From NCBI GenBank assembly GCA_034717495.1, contig JAYELL010000053.1, forward strand, positions 1 to 64,000: a stretch of 64,000 bases of DNA, in the 5' to 3' direction. Below the pieces are notes generated by a model. That model had not been told where the DNA came from. It did no database searches and saw only the letters and a list, made by a program, of their open reading frames with translations. The translations under genes and the position numbers were made by a program. Of the stretch, positions 45,417-53,974 are shown in pieces. This DNA comes from Chloroflexota bacterium. Its GTDB lineage: Bacteria; Chloroflexota; Anaerolineae; JAAEKA01. Every line of letters begins with the position of its first letter. Positions within the stretch are counted from its first letter, which is position 1.

Positions 45417-46160
45417 GTGAAGCAGGTCTGCTGGGACTTTGCTAAAGGGGGCGTGCCCGACATTTGGGTTGATCCCAAGCTGGCAGAGCGCAAGCTGGAA
45501 CTGCAGCAGGGCGCCATGTACAACCTGTTGCATCTGGCCCTGATGGGAGGATACCAGGGGGAAGCCGCTGTAGAGAACTTCTGGGACTGGGCCCATCCGG
45601 CCGAGCAGGGTGGTGAGGGCAACTTCGAGACTCTGCTGCTCAGCCTCGTCGTCGAGGCCAACTATCCCAGCGGCGAATGCGGCATGATCAGCCCCGATAC
45701 CCTCGACGGAAAATTGACCCCGGAGCAAGCTCAGGCCATCTTCGAGCAGGACGAGCCGGAGATCGTACTGCTCGCCGGCGGTACCGATGCTGGTGGCGAC
45801 TCGGAAACGCAGCTTGACAACGCCCAAGTTCTGGCCGACTAGGTACACGACCTATTCGGACTATGGCGTGCCCTTCATCTATGCCGGTAACCAGGATATT
45901 CGGGCCCAGATCGAGCGCACCATCGGCGACAACGGAGTGGACTGCCGCATCTCGCCCAACGTGATGCCGGAGATCAACGACTTCCGCATCGAGGTAGTGA
46001 ATGAACACATCCGCGAATTGTTCCAGACGGTGATTATCCGAGGCAAGGGCTTTGATGTAGTCGAGGAGTATATGGATGCGCCCTTTATCCCGACCCCTCG
46101 AGCCTGTTTCCGGGGAGTCCAGCTCCTGGCTCATGGCTGTGGCGACGAGGAGGGGATCGG
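45417..46160 (+). pseudogene. GlmL/MutL-like ASKHA-fold protein, frameshifted and truncated
   Basis: The first frame ends in EIVLLAGGTDAGGDSETQLD, the hallmark of the GlmL group; a frame change near 45840 is needed to continue with YGVPFIYAGNQDIRAQIERT, NVMPEINDF and PFIPTPRACFRGVQLLAHG. After this the homology ends, before the second nucleotide-binding half. N-terminal residues up to about 60 do not match and may be foreign. GlmL proteins are actin-like ATPases linked to B12-dependent mutases and related methyltransferase systems. Inactive. A same-length frame on the other strand is a shadow. Confidence 0.65.
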
Positions 46161-46364
46161 CAATGGGCTGGCCTGGTTCGCATCTAAGGATGTGAACTCA
46201 GCGATCAAAAGAGGCCCTGCTAACTTCGCTTTCCTGGAATCCGAGATGGTTCATGTTGCCGTAGCGCTGCCCGGTCTATCCTGTCGCTCGATGCGCAACT
46301 TCACGTAGGCTGTGTTATACTGTCCCGGCACGACCCGCCAACCCGGATGAAACGCAGCTTCATC

Positions 46365-46431
46365 ATGATCGATTATCTGCTCATCGGCCATGGCAGCATC
46401 GACCTGACGCCCGATGGCCCCAAGCCGGGAC
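46365..46431 (+). pseudogene. PfkB-family kinase N-terminal relic
   Basis: MIDYLLIGHGSIDLTPDGPK matches the very beginning of Chloroflexi-type PfkB carbohydrate kinases (DYLxIGHxTxDLTPDG). The similarity ends after about 22 residues, where the leader of the methyltransferase gene begins in the same frame. It probably is a leftover of a deletion. Confidence 0.55.
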
Positions 46432-46463
46432 CATGGCTCGAGGAAACAGGGAGTAATGAAACA

Positions 46464-47408
46464 ATGAACAAACGGGATGCCGTTCTTGATATTCTGGACG
46501 CCGGCAAGCCTCAGGATTACACGCCGGCTGGGTTTTTTATCCATTTCGACCCGAGCTGCCACTTCGGGCAGGCAGCGGTGGACAAACACCTGGAGTTTTT
46601 CCGCCATACGGACATGGATCTGGTCAAGATCCAGTACGAACGCAATTTTCCCTACCAACCCGGTATCCGGAAGCCGGAGGATTGGGCCAACCTGCCATTG
46701 CTCACCAGGGATTTCTTCCAGCCGCAACTGGACGCCGTGGATGGACTGGTGAGGGCAGCCAAAGATGAAGCCGTCGTTATCGTCACGCTTTATTCGGCGT
46801 TCATGTGCGCCGGGCAGGCCAGCAACGGCTTGATCACAGAACACCTCAAGGAAAACCCTGACCAGGCCAAAAAGGGGATCGAGATCGCTACCGAGAGCTT
46901 GTTGACCTTTGTCAGGGCGTGCATTGACTTGGGTGTCGATGGGTTTTATGCATCGACACAGGGGGGCGAGAGTGCCAGATTCGAGGACAAAACCCTCTTT
47001 CTCGACTATATCAAGCCGTACGATCTGGCGCTGATGGAAGAATTCAACCGGGCGTGCATTTTCAACGTGCTGCATGTGTGCGATTACACATACGGTTACG
47101 ATGACCTTACACCATTCCTGGAGTATCCAGGGCAGGTGGTCAACTGCAATCCGCGTGTTGGCTCAAAAGCGTTGTCGGGTCAGGAAATCTCTGAGCTGTT
47201 TGGCCGGCCATTCATGGGTGGGCTGGAGCGAAAGGGTGTCATTGCCACCGGTGGCGAGGCAGAGATCGCACGGGAGGTGCGGCGGGTACTGCGCGATGCG
47301 CCCGATAAATTCTTCCTGGCCGCCGACTGCACCTTGCCGCATGACGTGAGCTGGGACAATATCAAGACGGCGATCTCAACCGCCCATAGGTTTCAGAACG
47401 AAATGTGA
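46464..47408 (+). CDS. Uroporphyrinogen decarboxylase-family protein, probable corrinoid methyltransferase (MtaA/CmuA-like)
   Basis: A 314-residue TIM-barrel protein. A His-x-Cys (LHVCDYT; His204, Cys206) and a later Cys (DCTLP; Cys289) are the zinc ligands of MtaA/MtbA-type methyltransferases and are absent in true HemE. Therefore methyl transfer between a corrinoid and coenzyme M or folate is more likely than heme synthesis. The start at 46464 was chosen because the frame before it is a kinase relic. The GlmL-like relic upstream suggests that a larger corrinoid module decayed. Confidence 0.78.
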   Translation: MNKRDAVLDILDAGKPQDYTPAGFFIHFDPSCHFGQAAVDKHLEFFRHTDMDLVKIQYERNFPYQPGIRKPEDWANLPLLTRDFFQPQLDAVDGLVRAAKDEAVVIVTLYSAFMCAGQASNGLITEHLKENPDQAKKGIEIATESLLTFVRACIDLGVDGFYASTQGGESARFEDKTLFLDYIKPYDLALMEEFNRACIFNVLHVCDYTYGYDDLTPFLEYPGQVVNCNPRVGSKALSGQEISELFGRPFMGGLERKGVIATGGEAEIAREVRRVLRDAPDKFFLAADCTLPHDVSWDNIKTAISTAHRFQNEM

Positions 47409-47537
47409 TATACTGAACATAGTGGCCTTGCAAGGCAGGGGAGATGGTGTTCAACCGCTTGCCGCCTGCTGGCCGCTGTGTTAAACTCAGGTCTAACCGA
47501 TTGAATCCGTGCAGCAGCGTTCCTCAGGAGGAGAAAC

Positions 47538-49265
47538 ATGAAGAGCAACCGATGGAAGATGATGGCGGCAGGGGTTGTCCTGGTCGTCCTGGTAGTGGGT
47601 GCAGCGGCCTGCGTAGCGCCGGCGGCTCCCGGCGCACCACCGCCGGCAGAGCCTGTCACCGAAGTGGAAGAGGCGCTGCCGTCCGAAGCGAGCGCTCCAG
47701 AGGAGCCCGCCCAGGAGGACGTTGTCCTGGCCATGAGCATCGGCGCCGAGCCGGCATCGATGGATCCCAACCTGGCCCAGGATACCTTTGCTATCAACAT
47801 CCTGGAGAACATGTTTCTGGGCTTGACCAACCTCAACAACGAGACGGGCGAGGTCGAGCCGGAGCTGGCCACCGACTGGGATATCTCTGAGGATGGCCTG
47901 GTCTGGACCTTTAACATGCGGGACGACGCTGTATGGAGCGATGGCAAGCCGGTGACGGCCCACGATGTCGAGTACAGCGTCAAGCGCGCCGTGGCTCCTG
48001 AGACTGTCTCCCCCTACGCCTACGTGCTCTATATCATTAAGAATGCCCAGGCCATCAACCAGACCGATGTCAATCAGGACAGCTACGACATCGACACCCT
48101 GGGGGTCAAAGCCCTGGACGATACCACCGTGCAGTTCACCCTGGAGGCACCGGCCACCTACTTCGAGGCTATCTCCAGCCTTTGGACCCTGCGCCCGGTG
48201 CCCCAGTGGGCCGTGGAGGAACATGGGGAGCTGTGGACCGAGGCGGAAAACGTCGTCACCAACGGCCCCTACCTGCTGGAGGAGTGGAAGCACGGCGAAC
48301 AGCTGACCCTGGTCAAGAACCCCGACTACTATGATGCCGATGGGGTCCAGATTGATCGCTTCGTGCTGGACATCATCACCGACCAGTTCACCGAGTTGGC
48401 GCTCTACGAGTCAGGCGAGTTGGATGTGGCCGGCGATGGGCCAGGCACACTGCCCATGGAGGAGCGGGCCCGCATCAATGAGGACCCGGTATTGAGCCAG
48501 GAGCTGCACATTGGCCCCAGGGCCTCCACCACCTATGTGGGCTTTACCATGACCAAGCCACCCTTCGACGATCCCCTGGTGCGCAAGGCCTTTTCGGCAG
48601 CCATTGACCGCGAGGTCATGGTGCGCGACGTGGTCGGCTCCGGCGTGCCCGCCACCCAGTTTGCGCCGCCCGGCATCTTTGGGGCTCCCGACCCTGAGGT
48701 CGGCATAGAGACGGACGTGGAACAGGCCCAGGCCTGGCTGGCCGAGGCTGGCTATCCTGATGGCGAGGGCTTCCCCACCGTGACCTACCGCTATTTCGCA
48801 AGCAGCCTGGAAGAGGTGCTGGGTGAGGCGTTGCAGGCCATGTGGAGCGAGGCGCTCAACGTGGACGTCAACCTGGAGTCCCAGGAATGGCCCGTCTTCA
48901 TCGCAGGAATCAACCCGGAGACGCCGCTGGAGGAGATGCCGGAGATGTGGCGCCTGGGTTGGGGTGCCGACTATCCCGACGAGAACAATTGGGTCTACGA
49001 GGTCTTCCACTGCACCGCCAGCACCAACTACTCCCGGGCGGAGTGTTCGGAGGCCGACGAGATGGCCCAGGCTGCCGCGTTGGAGACTGACCCGGACAAG
49101 CGCAAGGAGTACTATGAGCAGGTAGAATCGCTCATGTTCGGCGAGGAAGTGCGGGCCGCGCCCTACTACCATCGCGGCTACACCATCCTGACCAAGCCGT
49201 ACGTACAGCGCGGTTATACCACCTTTGCCCCGAACAACTGGGATACCTGGAGCATCGAGCAGTAG
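47538..49265 (+). CDS. Peptide/sugar ABC transporter substrate-binding lipoprotein (SBP family 5)
   Basis: A 575-residue protein with signal VVGAAAC lipobox and a Pro/Ala/Glu-rich linker, then the DppA/OppA-type fold: AEPASMDPNLAQD, ELATDWDISEDGLVWTFNM, PVTAHDVEYSVKRAV, TNGPYLLEEWKHGEQLTLVK and DPLVRKAFSAAIDREV. It would capture oligopeptides, oligosaccharides or similar ligands outside the cell. AGGAG precedes the ATG. It begins a three-gene set with two permeases. Confidence 0.9.
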   Translation: MKSNRWKMMAAGVVLVVLVVGAAACVAPAAPGAPPPAEPVTEVEEALPSEASAPEEPAQEDVVLAMSIGAEPASMDPNLAQDTFAINILENMFLGLTNLNNETGEVEPELATDWDISEDGLVWTFNMRDDAVWSDGKPVTAHDVEYSVKRAVAPETVSPYAYVLYIIKNAQAINQTDVNQDSYDIDTLGVKALDDTTVQFTLEAPATYFEAISSLWTLRPVPQWAVEEHGELWTEAENVVTNGPYLLEEWKHGEQLTLVKNPDYYDADGVQIDRFVLDIITDQFTELALYESGELDVAGDGPGTLPMEERARINEDPVLSQELHIGPRASTTYVGFTMTKPPFDDPLVRKAFSAAIDREVMVRDVVGSGVPATQFAPPGIFGAPDPEVGIETDVEQAQAWLAEAGYPDGEGFPTVTYRYFASSLEEVLGEALQAMWSEALNVDVNLESQEWPVFIAGINPETPLEEMPEMWRLGWGADYPDENNWVYEVFHCTASTNYSRAECSEADEMAQAAALETDPDKRKEYYEQVESLMFGEEVRAAPYYHRGYTILTKPYVQRGYTTFAPNNWDTWSIEQ

Positions 49266-49267
49266 AG

Positions 49268-49317
49268 CAGGAACATACCGGGCGTTGTCCCTGTAAGCTG
49301 GCAACGCCCGGTTCCTG
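49268..49317. promoter_or_regulatory. Intercistronic hairpin after the binding-protein gene
   Basis: CCGGGCGTTG and CAACGCCCGG form a 10-bp stem (49278-49311) and CAGGAA/TTCCTG extend it beyond a 4-base bulge. It directly follows the binding-protein stop codon, as does the hairpin at 11637-11669 for the sugar transporter. It has no U-run. Confidence 0.75.
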
Positions 49318-49464
49318 TCCGTCAGATGCTTCCGGTGTACCGATCCGGAGATTTCGCCCAGCTCATGTTCAGGTCCACCCAAGGCCTGTCCTCCTGGCAC
49401 AGACCGCCGGGAACTTTGTGAACTGGTCGAAAGGATATCGAGTTCCTTGCCCCTTCTCTGACCC

Positions 49465-50406
49465 ATGGCCCAAGTTATCATCCGCCGCCTCTTGTGGTTC
49501 ATCCCGGTGTTCTTTCTCGTCACCGGTATCACCTTCGTGACCATGCATTCCCTGCCGGGCGGGCCCTTTGACAAGGAGAAGACGCCGCCGGCCCTGGTTG
49601 AGCAGATGGAGGCCATCTATGGCCTCGACCGCCCCTTGCCAGAGCAATACATCACCTGGTTGGGCAACGTGGTGCGCCTGCGCTTTGGCCCCTCCCTGGC
49701 CTTCCGGGGGCAGCCGGTGGAGAACTACCTGCTGCCCGGCCTGGCGGTCTCGGCCCAGCTGGGCCTGCTGGCCATGGCCTTCGCCTTGTTGGTGGGCCTG
49801 CCCGCCGGAATCATAGCCGCGCTCAAACATGGCACCTGGCTCGATCACGGAGCGACGTTCATCGCCATCCTGGGCGTCTCCATCCCTGCCCTGATCCTGG
49901 GCCCCTTGCTCTACTGGATCTTTGGCCTGGAACTGGGCTGGCTGCCGGTGGCCAAGTGGGCCAGCTTGAGCGATGGCCTAGTGCCCTATATCAGGCATGC
50001 TATGCTGCCGGCCATCACCCTGGGCGCCGGTGTCTCGGCCATCATCGCCCGCCTGACCCGGGCCAGCCTGCTGCAGGTGCTGCACGAGGACTACATTCGG
50101 GCCGCCCATGCCAAGGGCCTGCACCCCTGGGTTGTTACCACACGCCACGCCCTGAGGAATGCCCTGATCCCGATAGTCACTTTCCTGGGTCCCATCACAG
50201 CTATCGTACTGACCGGCTCGCTGGTCGTCGAGCAGATCTTCGCCATTCCCGGCATGGGCCGCTACTTCGTCACCAGCATCTCCAGCCGGGACTACCCCAT
50301 GGTGATGGCCATCGTCGTCATCTATTCGGTCATCATCGTCGGGGCCAACCTGGCTGTGGATATCAGCTATGTCTTCCTCGATCCCCGAAGCCGTGACACA
50401 ACCTGA
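49465..50406 (+). CDS. Peptide/oligosaccharide ABC transporter permease (DppB type)
   Basis: A 313-residue membrane protein with about six helices. RRLLWFIPVFFLVTGITF opens the chain; the EAA-type loop is around RAAHAKGLHPWVVTTRHALR, and GSLVVEQIFAIPGMGRYFV is the conserved C-terminal block. It forms half of the channel. The start is the ATG of MAQVIIRR; SD-like bases are weak. It overlaps the next gene. Confidence 0.9.
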   Translation: MAQVIIRRLLWFIPVFFLVTGITFVTMHSLPGGPFDKEKTPPALVEQMEAIYGLDRPLPEQYITWLGNVVRLRFGPSLAFRGQPVENYLLPGLAVSAQLGLLAMAFALLVGLPAGIIAALKHGTWLDHGATFIAILGVSIPALILGPLLYWIFGLELGWLPVAKWASLSDGLVPYIRHAMLPAITLGAGVSAIIARLTRASLLQVLHEDYIRAAHAKGLHPWVVTTRHALRNALIPIVTFLGPITAIVLTGSLVVEQIFAIPGMGRYFVTSISSRDYPMVMAIVVIYSVIIVGANLAVDISYVFLDPRSRDTT

Positions 50407-51394
50407 ACCGGCCCCGGTGGAACTGGATCTGGCGCCGCCGCGGCGGGCGCGCGGGCTGTGGCGAGATACGATCGGCTATCTGCTGCGCGATCCCCTGGTT
50501 GTCGCCTTCCTGCTCTTCATTCTGCTATTGGTGGTGGTGTCGCTCTTCCCCGACCGGTTCGCTCCCCTGAGCTACGAGCAGACCAGCTTTGCCGACAAGC
50601 TGGCCAAGCCCGGCACCATTGCTACTGCGGAGAAGCTGGAGGGTCACCGTTACCTCTTTGGCTCCGATCGCCTGGGCCGGGACATCCTGAGCCGGTTGGT
50701 TTACGGCACCCGGATCTCCATCGCCGTGGCCTTCGTAGGTGCCACTGTCAGCTTTGGAATCGGCCTGGCCTATGGGCTGATCTCTGGTTACTCCAGCGCC
50801 CGGGTGGACAACGTGATGATGCGGGTGGTGGATGTGATCTACGGTTATCCCACCCTGATCCTGGTTATTCTGCTGCAGGTCTTCCTGACCGCCATTGCCC
50901 GCCAGGACCTCAGCGAGACCACGGGCCTGCAGCGGGTGGTCATCGGGTTGGACCAGAGCTCGGGGGGGCTCTTCTTTATCTTCGTGGCCGTCGGCGCGGT
51001 GAGCTGGTTGGGCATTGCCCGGCTGACGCGAGGCCAGGTGCTGCATCACAAGAACCAGGAATTCGTGCAGGCCGCGCAGTCGGTGGGCGTTCCCAGAGGG
51101 CGAATCATGCGCCGGCATCTGTTGCCCAATGTGCTGGGCCCGGCTATCGTGGCCGGGACCCTGGCCATCCCCACCTATATCTACACCGAGGCCTTTCTCA
51201 GCTTCATCGGCCTGGGCGTCCAGCCCCCCACACCCAGCTGGGGCGGGATGATCAGCAATGGCTATGGCGCGCTGCGCTCGGCACCCCACCTGATTGTCTC
51301 GCCGGCCATCGCCCTTTTCCTGACCATGCTGGCCTTTAACTTCCTGGGAGATGCCGTGCGCGACGCCATGGATCCCCGTGTGCGCCATCGCTAG
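50369..51394 (+). CDS. Peptide/oligosaccharide ABC transporter permease (DppC type)
   Basis: A 341-residue permease. HRYLFGSDRLGRDILSRLVY, FVGATVSFGIGLAYGLISGY, the EAA loop around QAAQSVGVPRGRIMRRHLLP and FIGLGVQPPTPSWGGMISNG are family landmarks. The start may be the ATG at 50369 or a GTG at 50393; both overlap the DppB-type gene. No DppD/DppF ATPase genes follow; the next gene is on the other strand. Confidence 0.88.
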   Translation: MSSSIPEAVTQPEPAPVELDLAPPRRARGLWRDTIGYLLRDPLVVAFLLFILLLVVVSLFPDRFAPLSYEQTSFADKLAKPGTIATAEKLEGHRYLFGSDRLGRDILSRLVYGTRISIAVAFVGATVSFGIGLAYGLISGYSSARVDNVMMRVVDVIYGYPTLILVILLQVFLTAIARQDLSETTGLQRVVIGLDQSSGGLFFIFVAVGAVSWLGIARLTRGQVLHHKNQEFVQAAQSVGVPRGRIMRRHLLPNVLGPAIVAGTLAIPTYIYTEAFLSFIGLGVQPPTPSWGGMISNGYGALRSAPHLIVSPAIALFLTMLAFNFLGDAVRDAMDPRVRHR

Positions 51395-51468
51395 AGTCTG
51401 TCAGTGCCGGGCGGGCCCGTGAGAAGCACATTGTGTGCTCCAGCCGCCGCTACCCCCAACGCCCTCAT
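51391..51468 (-). pseudogene. YifB/ComM Walker A relic
   Basis: The frame MRALGVAAAGAHNVLLTGPP continues to GTDRL and a stop. In the intact comM of this window the matching segment is KRALEVAAAGAHNVLMTGPP followed by GAGKT. About 20 codons are kept and the DNA is diverged, so it is from another copy. It lies just after the rhamnose isomerase-like gene. Confidence 0.65.
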
Positions 51469-51475
51469 ACTCTTG

Positions 51476-52720
51476 CTACTGGAAGCCGCCGCTTGTCGCA
51501 GCCAGCCCCCTCTCCTTCTGGATAGTCTCCTCGTACCCGCTGGCCCAGTAGGCGGCGATGGGATCGGTTGGCAGGCCCGACTCAGCGCGGACTTGCGCCA
51601 GCAGCGGACGCACGTCGGTGCGGGAGGCGTCATTCAGTACGCTGTGCGCTCCCAGGACATTGCCTTCGCCTTGCGCCTGCGCCAGGTCTTCCCGCCGTAC
51701 CAGCAGCGCTTTGGCATAGGCTTCCTGGCAGTTGAGCACAGAATATATCATCGGCGCTATTTTGCCCTCGACATTGTGACACTGGTCGATCATGAAAGCG
51801 ATACGCTGTGCCGTGGCCTTTGCCGGTTGGTCGTCACCCTGAGCTGCATCCACGATCTCATTGAAGATCAGAAACAGTTCGTATGGATTGACGCTGCCCA
51901 CGATCAGGTCATCGTCGGCGTATTTGCGGTTGTTGAAATGGAATCCGCCCAGTCGGCCCTCATCCAGCAGAAACGCTACGATCTGTTCGATGTTTACTCC
52001 TTGAGCGTGGTGTCCCAGATCGACGAGCACCTGGGCTTGTGGTCCCAGTTTCAGCGACCAGGCATAAGACGTACCCCAGTCGGGCAGATCGGTGCTGTAG
52101 AAGGCCGGTTCAAAGAACTTATACTCGATCAGCATGCGGCTTTCGCCTGGTAGATGTTGGTAAATGGTGCGCAGGTGATGCTCGAAGCGCTGTTTACGCC
52201 CGCGCAAACTATCCTGCCCGGGGTAGTTGGTGCCGTCGGCGAACCAGAGGCTGAGATCGCTGCTCTTCAGTTTGGGCATGATAGCGCAACATTCGAGGAT
52301 ATGATCCAGTGCCTGTTCCTGAATGGAGGGGTTGGGGTTGCCCAGGGAACCGAGACGGTATTGATCATCCTGAAAGACGTTGGGATTGACAGCGCCGATA
52401 CGGATGCCTTGCGCCTCGGCGTACTGGCACATGCCATCGAAATCGCCATCTTCGGGCCGGTCCCAGGGGATGTGAACGGCCACAGTGGGGGCAATGCCGG
52501 TCATTCTGTGTACCATGGCAGCGTCATCCAGCTTTTCCTGGGTGGTTGTGGCCGCGCCCGGCCAGGCAAAAGCCTTGAAACGGGTGCCACTGTTGGCATA
52601 GCCCCAGCTGGGGGTCTCTACATGTTGCCTTTTGAGCGCCTCCTTCACCGCTTCGATGTTGATGCGCCGGGCGTTGAGCCGCTCGGCCAGGATCTCATAT
52701 TCGGCTTGATAATCGGTCAT
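51476..52720 (-). CDS. rhaI: L-rhamnose isomerase-like sugar isomerase (RhaI type)
   Basis: A 414-residue xylose-isomerase-like barrel. [22 protein letters not shown] at the start is conserved in RhaI; later metal-binding parts include [36 protein letters not shown] (Glu), [18 protein letters not shown] (Asp, His) and [13 protein letters not shown] (Asp). The start at 52720 has AAGGGGT six bases upstream; a longer frame upstream is rejected. It would convert L-rhamnose to L-rhamnulose or a related sugar. It is co-directional with the esterase gene at 52771-53733. Confidence 0.85.
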   Translation of the reverse strand: MTDYQAEYEILAERLNARRINIEAVKEALKRQHVETPSWGYANSGTRFKAFAWPGAATTTQEKLDDAAMVHRMTGIAPTVAVHIPWDRPEDGDFDGMCQYAEAQGIRIGAVNPNVFQDDQYRLGSLGNPNPSIQEQALDHILECCAIMPKLKSSDLSLWFADGTNYPGQDSLRGRKQRFEHHLRTIYQHLPGESRMLIEYKFFEPAFYSTDLPDWGTSYAWSLKLGPQAQVLVDLGHHAQGVNIEQIVAFLLDEGRLGGFHFNNRKYADDDLIVGSVNPYELFLIFNEIVDAAQGDDQPAKATAQRIAFMIDQCHNVEGKIAPMIYSVLNCQEAYAKALLVRREDLAQAQGEGNVLGAHSVLNDASRTDVRPLLAQVRAESGLPTDPIAAYWASGYEETIQKERGLAATSGGFQ

Positions 52721-52770
52721 TAGCTTACCCCTTGGGTTGGTGTCGGTCAATGCGAATTCATTGTCGGCGA

Positions 52771-53733
52771 TTACAGGTTCATCATGAACTGAAAGATGCG
52801 GTCCGCATGCCCTGGTAGAGGCTCGTGGCCGAAATCGGGGTAGAAAACAACATCCTTTTTGGACTGAATCCTGTTGTAGGCGGCAAACTGGGAGGAGGGT
52901 GGACATATCTGGTCCATAAGGCCAACGCCCATCAGTATCTCCGCCTGGATACGTGGACTGAGATACTGCACGTCGATGTAGCCCAGCTGGGTAAACACCT
53001 CGTTCTCCCGGGCATGGGTGGGATCGAAGCGTCGAAACCACTCACGCAACTCGGCGTAGGCGCCCACGTCCAGATCGATCTCCCAGACACGCTTGTAATC
53101 GCAGAGGAAGGGGAAGACAGGTGCAGCAAGCTTGATGCGAGGTTCAAGGGACGCGCAGGCCAGGGTCAGGCCTCCGCCCTGGCTGCCACCGGTGACGCCC
53201 ACACGCTTTTCATCCACCTCTGGCATGTCCATAACGATGCGCGCCAGCAGGGCGGTATCGAGGAAGATCTGGCGAAAAAGCAGTTTCTCGGAGGGGCCAC
53301 CAAGGCCGCGAACCATGTGCCCCCGAAGGGTCCAGCCCTGGACGCCACCCGGGTCTTCCGATTGCCCGCCCTGACCACGACAGTCCAGCGCGGCAACCGT
53401 ATAGCCCTGGGCCGCGTAGCCAAGTCGCTCTGACCAGTCGCCCGCGTGCCACGAATAGCCGTGAAAGACCAGCAGAGCAGGGTGAGGCCCGGTGGCGTTT
53501 TTCGGCCGCCATAGCTTGGCGTGCACGCGGGCGCCGCCGACGCCTGTGAAGTAAAGGTGGAAACACTCGGCGAAGTCGGTTTGAAATCCGGCCGGCACCA
53601 ACTCCACCTGTGGATCCTGGACTCGGATTTCAGCGATGGCAGCATCCCAATAGCTGTCGAAGTCATCGGGCCTGGGATTGGTGCCCTGGTAAGTGAAAAG
53701 CTCGTCGAAGGATAGGTCAAATTGCAATGGCAT
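52771..53733 (-). CDS. Acetyl xylan esterase/cephalosporin-C deacetylase-like (AXE1, CE7)
   Basis: A 320-residue alpha/beta hydrolase of the usual CE7 length. The nucleophile Ser is in [13 protein letters not shown], the Asp in LMDQICPPS and the His in FGHEPLPGH; the RGQGGQSED motif is a CE7 hallmark. It has no signal peptide, so it deacetylates small imported saccharides in the cytoplasm. AAGGAG lies seven bases before the ATG. It is followed at 50 bp by the isomerase gene. Confidence 0.9.
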   Translation of the reverse strand: MPLQFDLSFDELFTYQGTNPRPDDFDSYWDAAIAEIRVQDPQVELVPAGFQTDFAECFHLYFTGVGGARVHAKLWRPKNATGPHPALLVFHGYSWHAGDWSERLGYAAQGYTVAALDCRGQGGQSEDPGGVQGWTLRGHMVRGLGGPSEKLLFRQIFLDTALLARIVMDMPEVDEKRVGVTGGSQGGGLTLACASLEPRIKLAAPVFPFLCDYKRVWEIDLDVGAYAELREWFRRFDPTHARENEVFTQLGYIDVQYLSPRIQAEILMGVGLMDQICPPSSQFAAYNRIQSKKDVVFYPDFGHEPLPGHADRIFQFMMNL

Positions 53734-53790
53734 TATCGTGCTCCTTGGCGATTCTCTTTGACGGAGGAGAATAGTTTCGCCTATCTTAGC

Positions 53791-53847
53791 ACTACAAAGA
53801 GATTTTGTCACCCCCGGCGCGAGGCGTCTGCGCCGAAGAATCTCGAC
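53791..53847. repeat. Dispersed repeat, second copy
   Basis: Shares ACTACAAAGAGATTTTGTCA and GGCGTCTGCGCCGAAGAATC with 32829-32885; the middle of the unit differs (CCCCCGGCGCGA here). A 12-bp palindrome GACTCGCGAGTC follows. It lies between divergent genes. Confidence 0.7.
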
Positions 53848-53974
53848 TCGCGAGTCTCTCAGTTTGACAGCTGACTGACCTTGCGTTACACTTGCACATC
53901 GCATGTGCTGTGAATGCGTCTCACCTCAGTCGTTGAGAACACCCGCTTTCCCGACAATTCAAAGGCAGGAGATA

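Noticed and set aside
45342-45848. - strand frame of 168 codons
   Set aside because: The + strand frame contains the LLAGGTD motif of the GlmL group; the - strand translation has no motif.
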